In this document: positions 63,138 to 64,000 of the stretch, in pieces
Numbering within the stretch: position 1 is the first letter of the stretch
How the letters are laid out: each line of letters begins with the position of its first letter
Source: Serinus canaria
Taxonomy: Eukaryota > Chordata > Aves > Passeriformes > Fringillidae
Assembly (NCBI RefSeq): GCF_022539315.1
Contig: NC_066326.1
Span: 15,144,601 to 15,208,600, forward strand
Length of the DNA: 64,000 nt
Direction of reading: 5' to 3'
Program-made: the position numbers and the translations under genes
Notes under the pieces: generated by a model
Database searches by the model: none
Told to the model about the DNA's origin: nothing
Seen by the model: only the letters and a program-made list of their open reading frames with translations

Positions 63138-64000
63138 GTTCAGCAATCCCTGGTTTTGGTTTGTTCAGAACACATGCAAGGCAATTTTATTTCACAGGCT
63201 CTTCAAGTGCTTATGTGGAAAGGATTCAAACGTTCTAAATGTGACACCAAGGTCTGTTCTGTGGCTCTGGGTATGAAACAAAGGAGAAGCTGCAGGGAGC
63301 AGCTGCCTGGCACCAGGGAGGGCAGGGGGGTTCCAGGAGCCACACTGGCCTGGCCACTCTGTGAGCTCAGGGCAAGGGCAGGAGGATGCCCAGGAGCTGA
63401 AGGAGCCAGTTTGGGCAATCATTCTCCACCTGCACTGACCAAAGGCTCCAGCACCAGGGAGATAAAGGTTCTCTCAGCCTGGACTGCCACTTCACAAGGA
63501 GCCAGCAGCAGGGAATCCATCCAGAATATTTCTGTAGGATAAAAAGGAAACAGACTCTTTCAAAACCATTGCATTCTCTCTCATGTCAGAGACACTTCAT
63601 CAATGTTTTGCAAGAGCACACCAAGTAATTTGGTTTGAAAAGCACCACATTTGTACATTTTGCCTTTCAAACAGGCTTTTTTCCCCAAATGATCATTTTT
63701 ACGCTCGCAAATACTTCAAAGGGAAAGATTAGAAGAAACAACACTTCTTATCCCTCCCCTATTTCATGTACCATCAGGATGGTGATCTTTAACACCAAAT
63801 GCAGCTAGCACTTCAGTCAGCACTGAGGCAAAGGAGGGCTTTCTGCTGAGCAGCTCCATGATTTCCTCAGCAGCTCCTCTGTTTCACGGGGAGCTCCTGG
63901 GCAAGGCTCTGCTCCTGCCTGGAGCACAGGGAGTGCATCCACCCTGGCAAGGCCACAGCAGGGGCACACCAGCCAAGCTGTCAGAAATGGAAATTACTAA
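63138..64000. other. Non-coding right end
   Basis: Moderately GC-rich sequence at 63270-63500 gives short open frames on both strands with no recognisable product. I see no further element. Confidence 0.55.

Noticed and set aside
1..64000. A CRISPR array, operon, phage or bacterial-type gene cluster
   Set aside because: No spaced direct repeats, no ribosome-binding-site and gene packing; CR1 and LTR elements show the window is vertebrate.

Overview
The window looks like a piece of a bird nuclear genome, probably a passerine. The evidence is three 3' ends of CR1 LINEs (one plus strand, two minus strand), a decayed copy of an avian ERVL-type LTR, two copies of a second short LTR family, and no bacterial-style gene packing. 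Almost all of it is AT-moderate, CpG-poor, non-coding sequence. I could not recognise any complete protein-coding gene. I do not think any of the long open frames is a real gene.

Layout. Positions 1-4000 are CpG-poor sequence that could be intron of a minus-strand gene; one candidate 91-nt internal exon sits at 90-180. A strong CpG island spans about 4045-7080. It is the only convincing promoter here. It carries NRF1, YY1, CCAAT, E2F and GC-box motifs, a near-perfect minus-strand splice donor at 5146/5145, and a weaker plus-strand donor at 7013/7014. The simplest reading is a gene starting near 5150-5260 and running left out of the window, possibly with a divergent plus-strand transcript. From 7080 to the right end there is about 57 kb of intergenic or intronic sequence without a supported gene.

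That 57 kb holds two same-orientation solo LTRs of one family (19907-20184 and 47277-47554), each 278 bp, TG...CA bounded, with near-perfect 6-bp target duplications, and both retaining a TATA box and a splice donor. It also holds CR1 tails at about 24700, 39069 and 44813, a minisatellite with a 79+76 bp higher-order unit at 36446-36836, an ERVL-type LTR remnant at 62940-63137, several homopolymers, and several AT-rich blocks with homeodomain, POU or FOX-like motifs that could be conserved enhancers.

I see no undescribed multi-gene system. The best leads are the LTR pair as possible alternative promoters, the higher-order minisatellite, the unassigned CpG-island promoter, and the candidate exon at 90-180.
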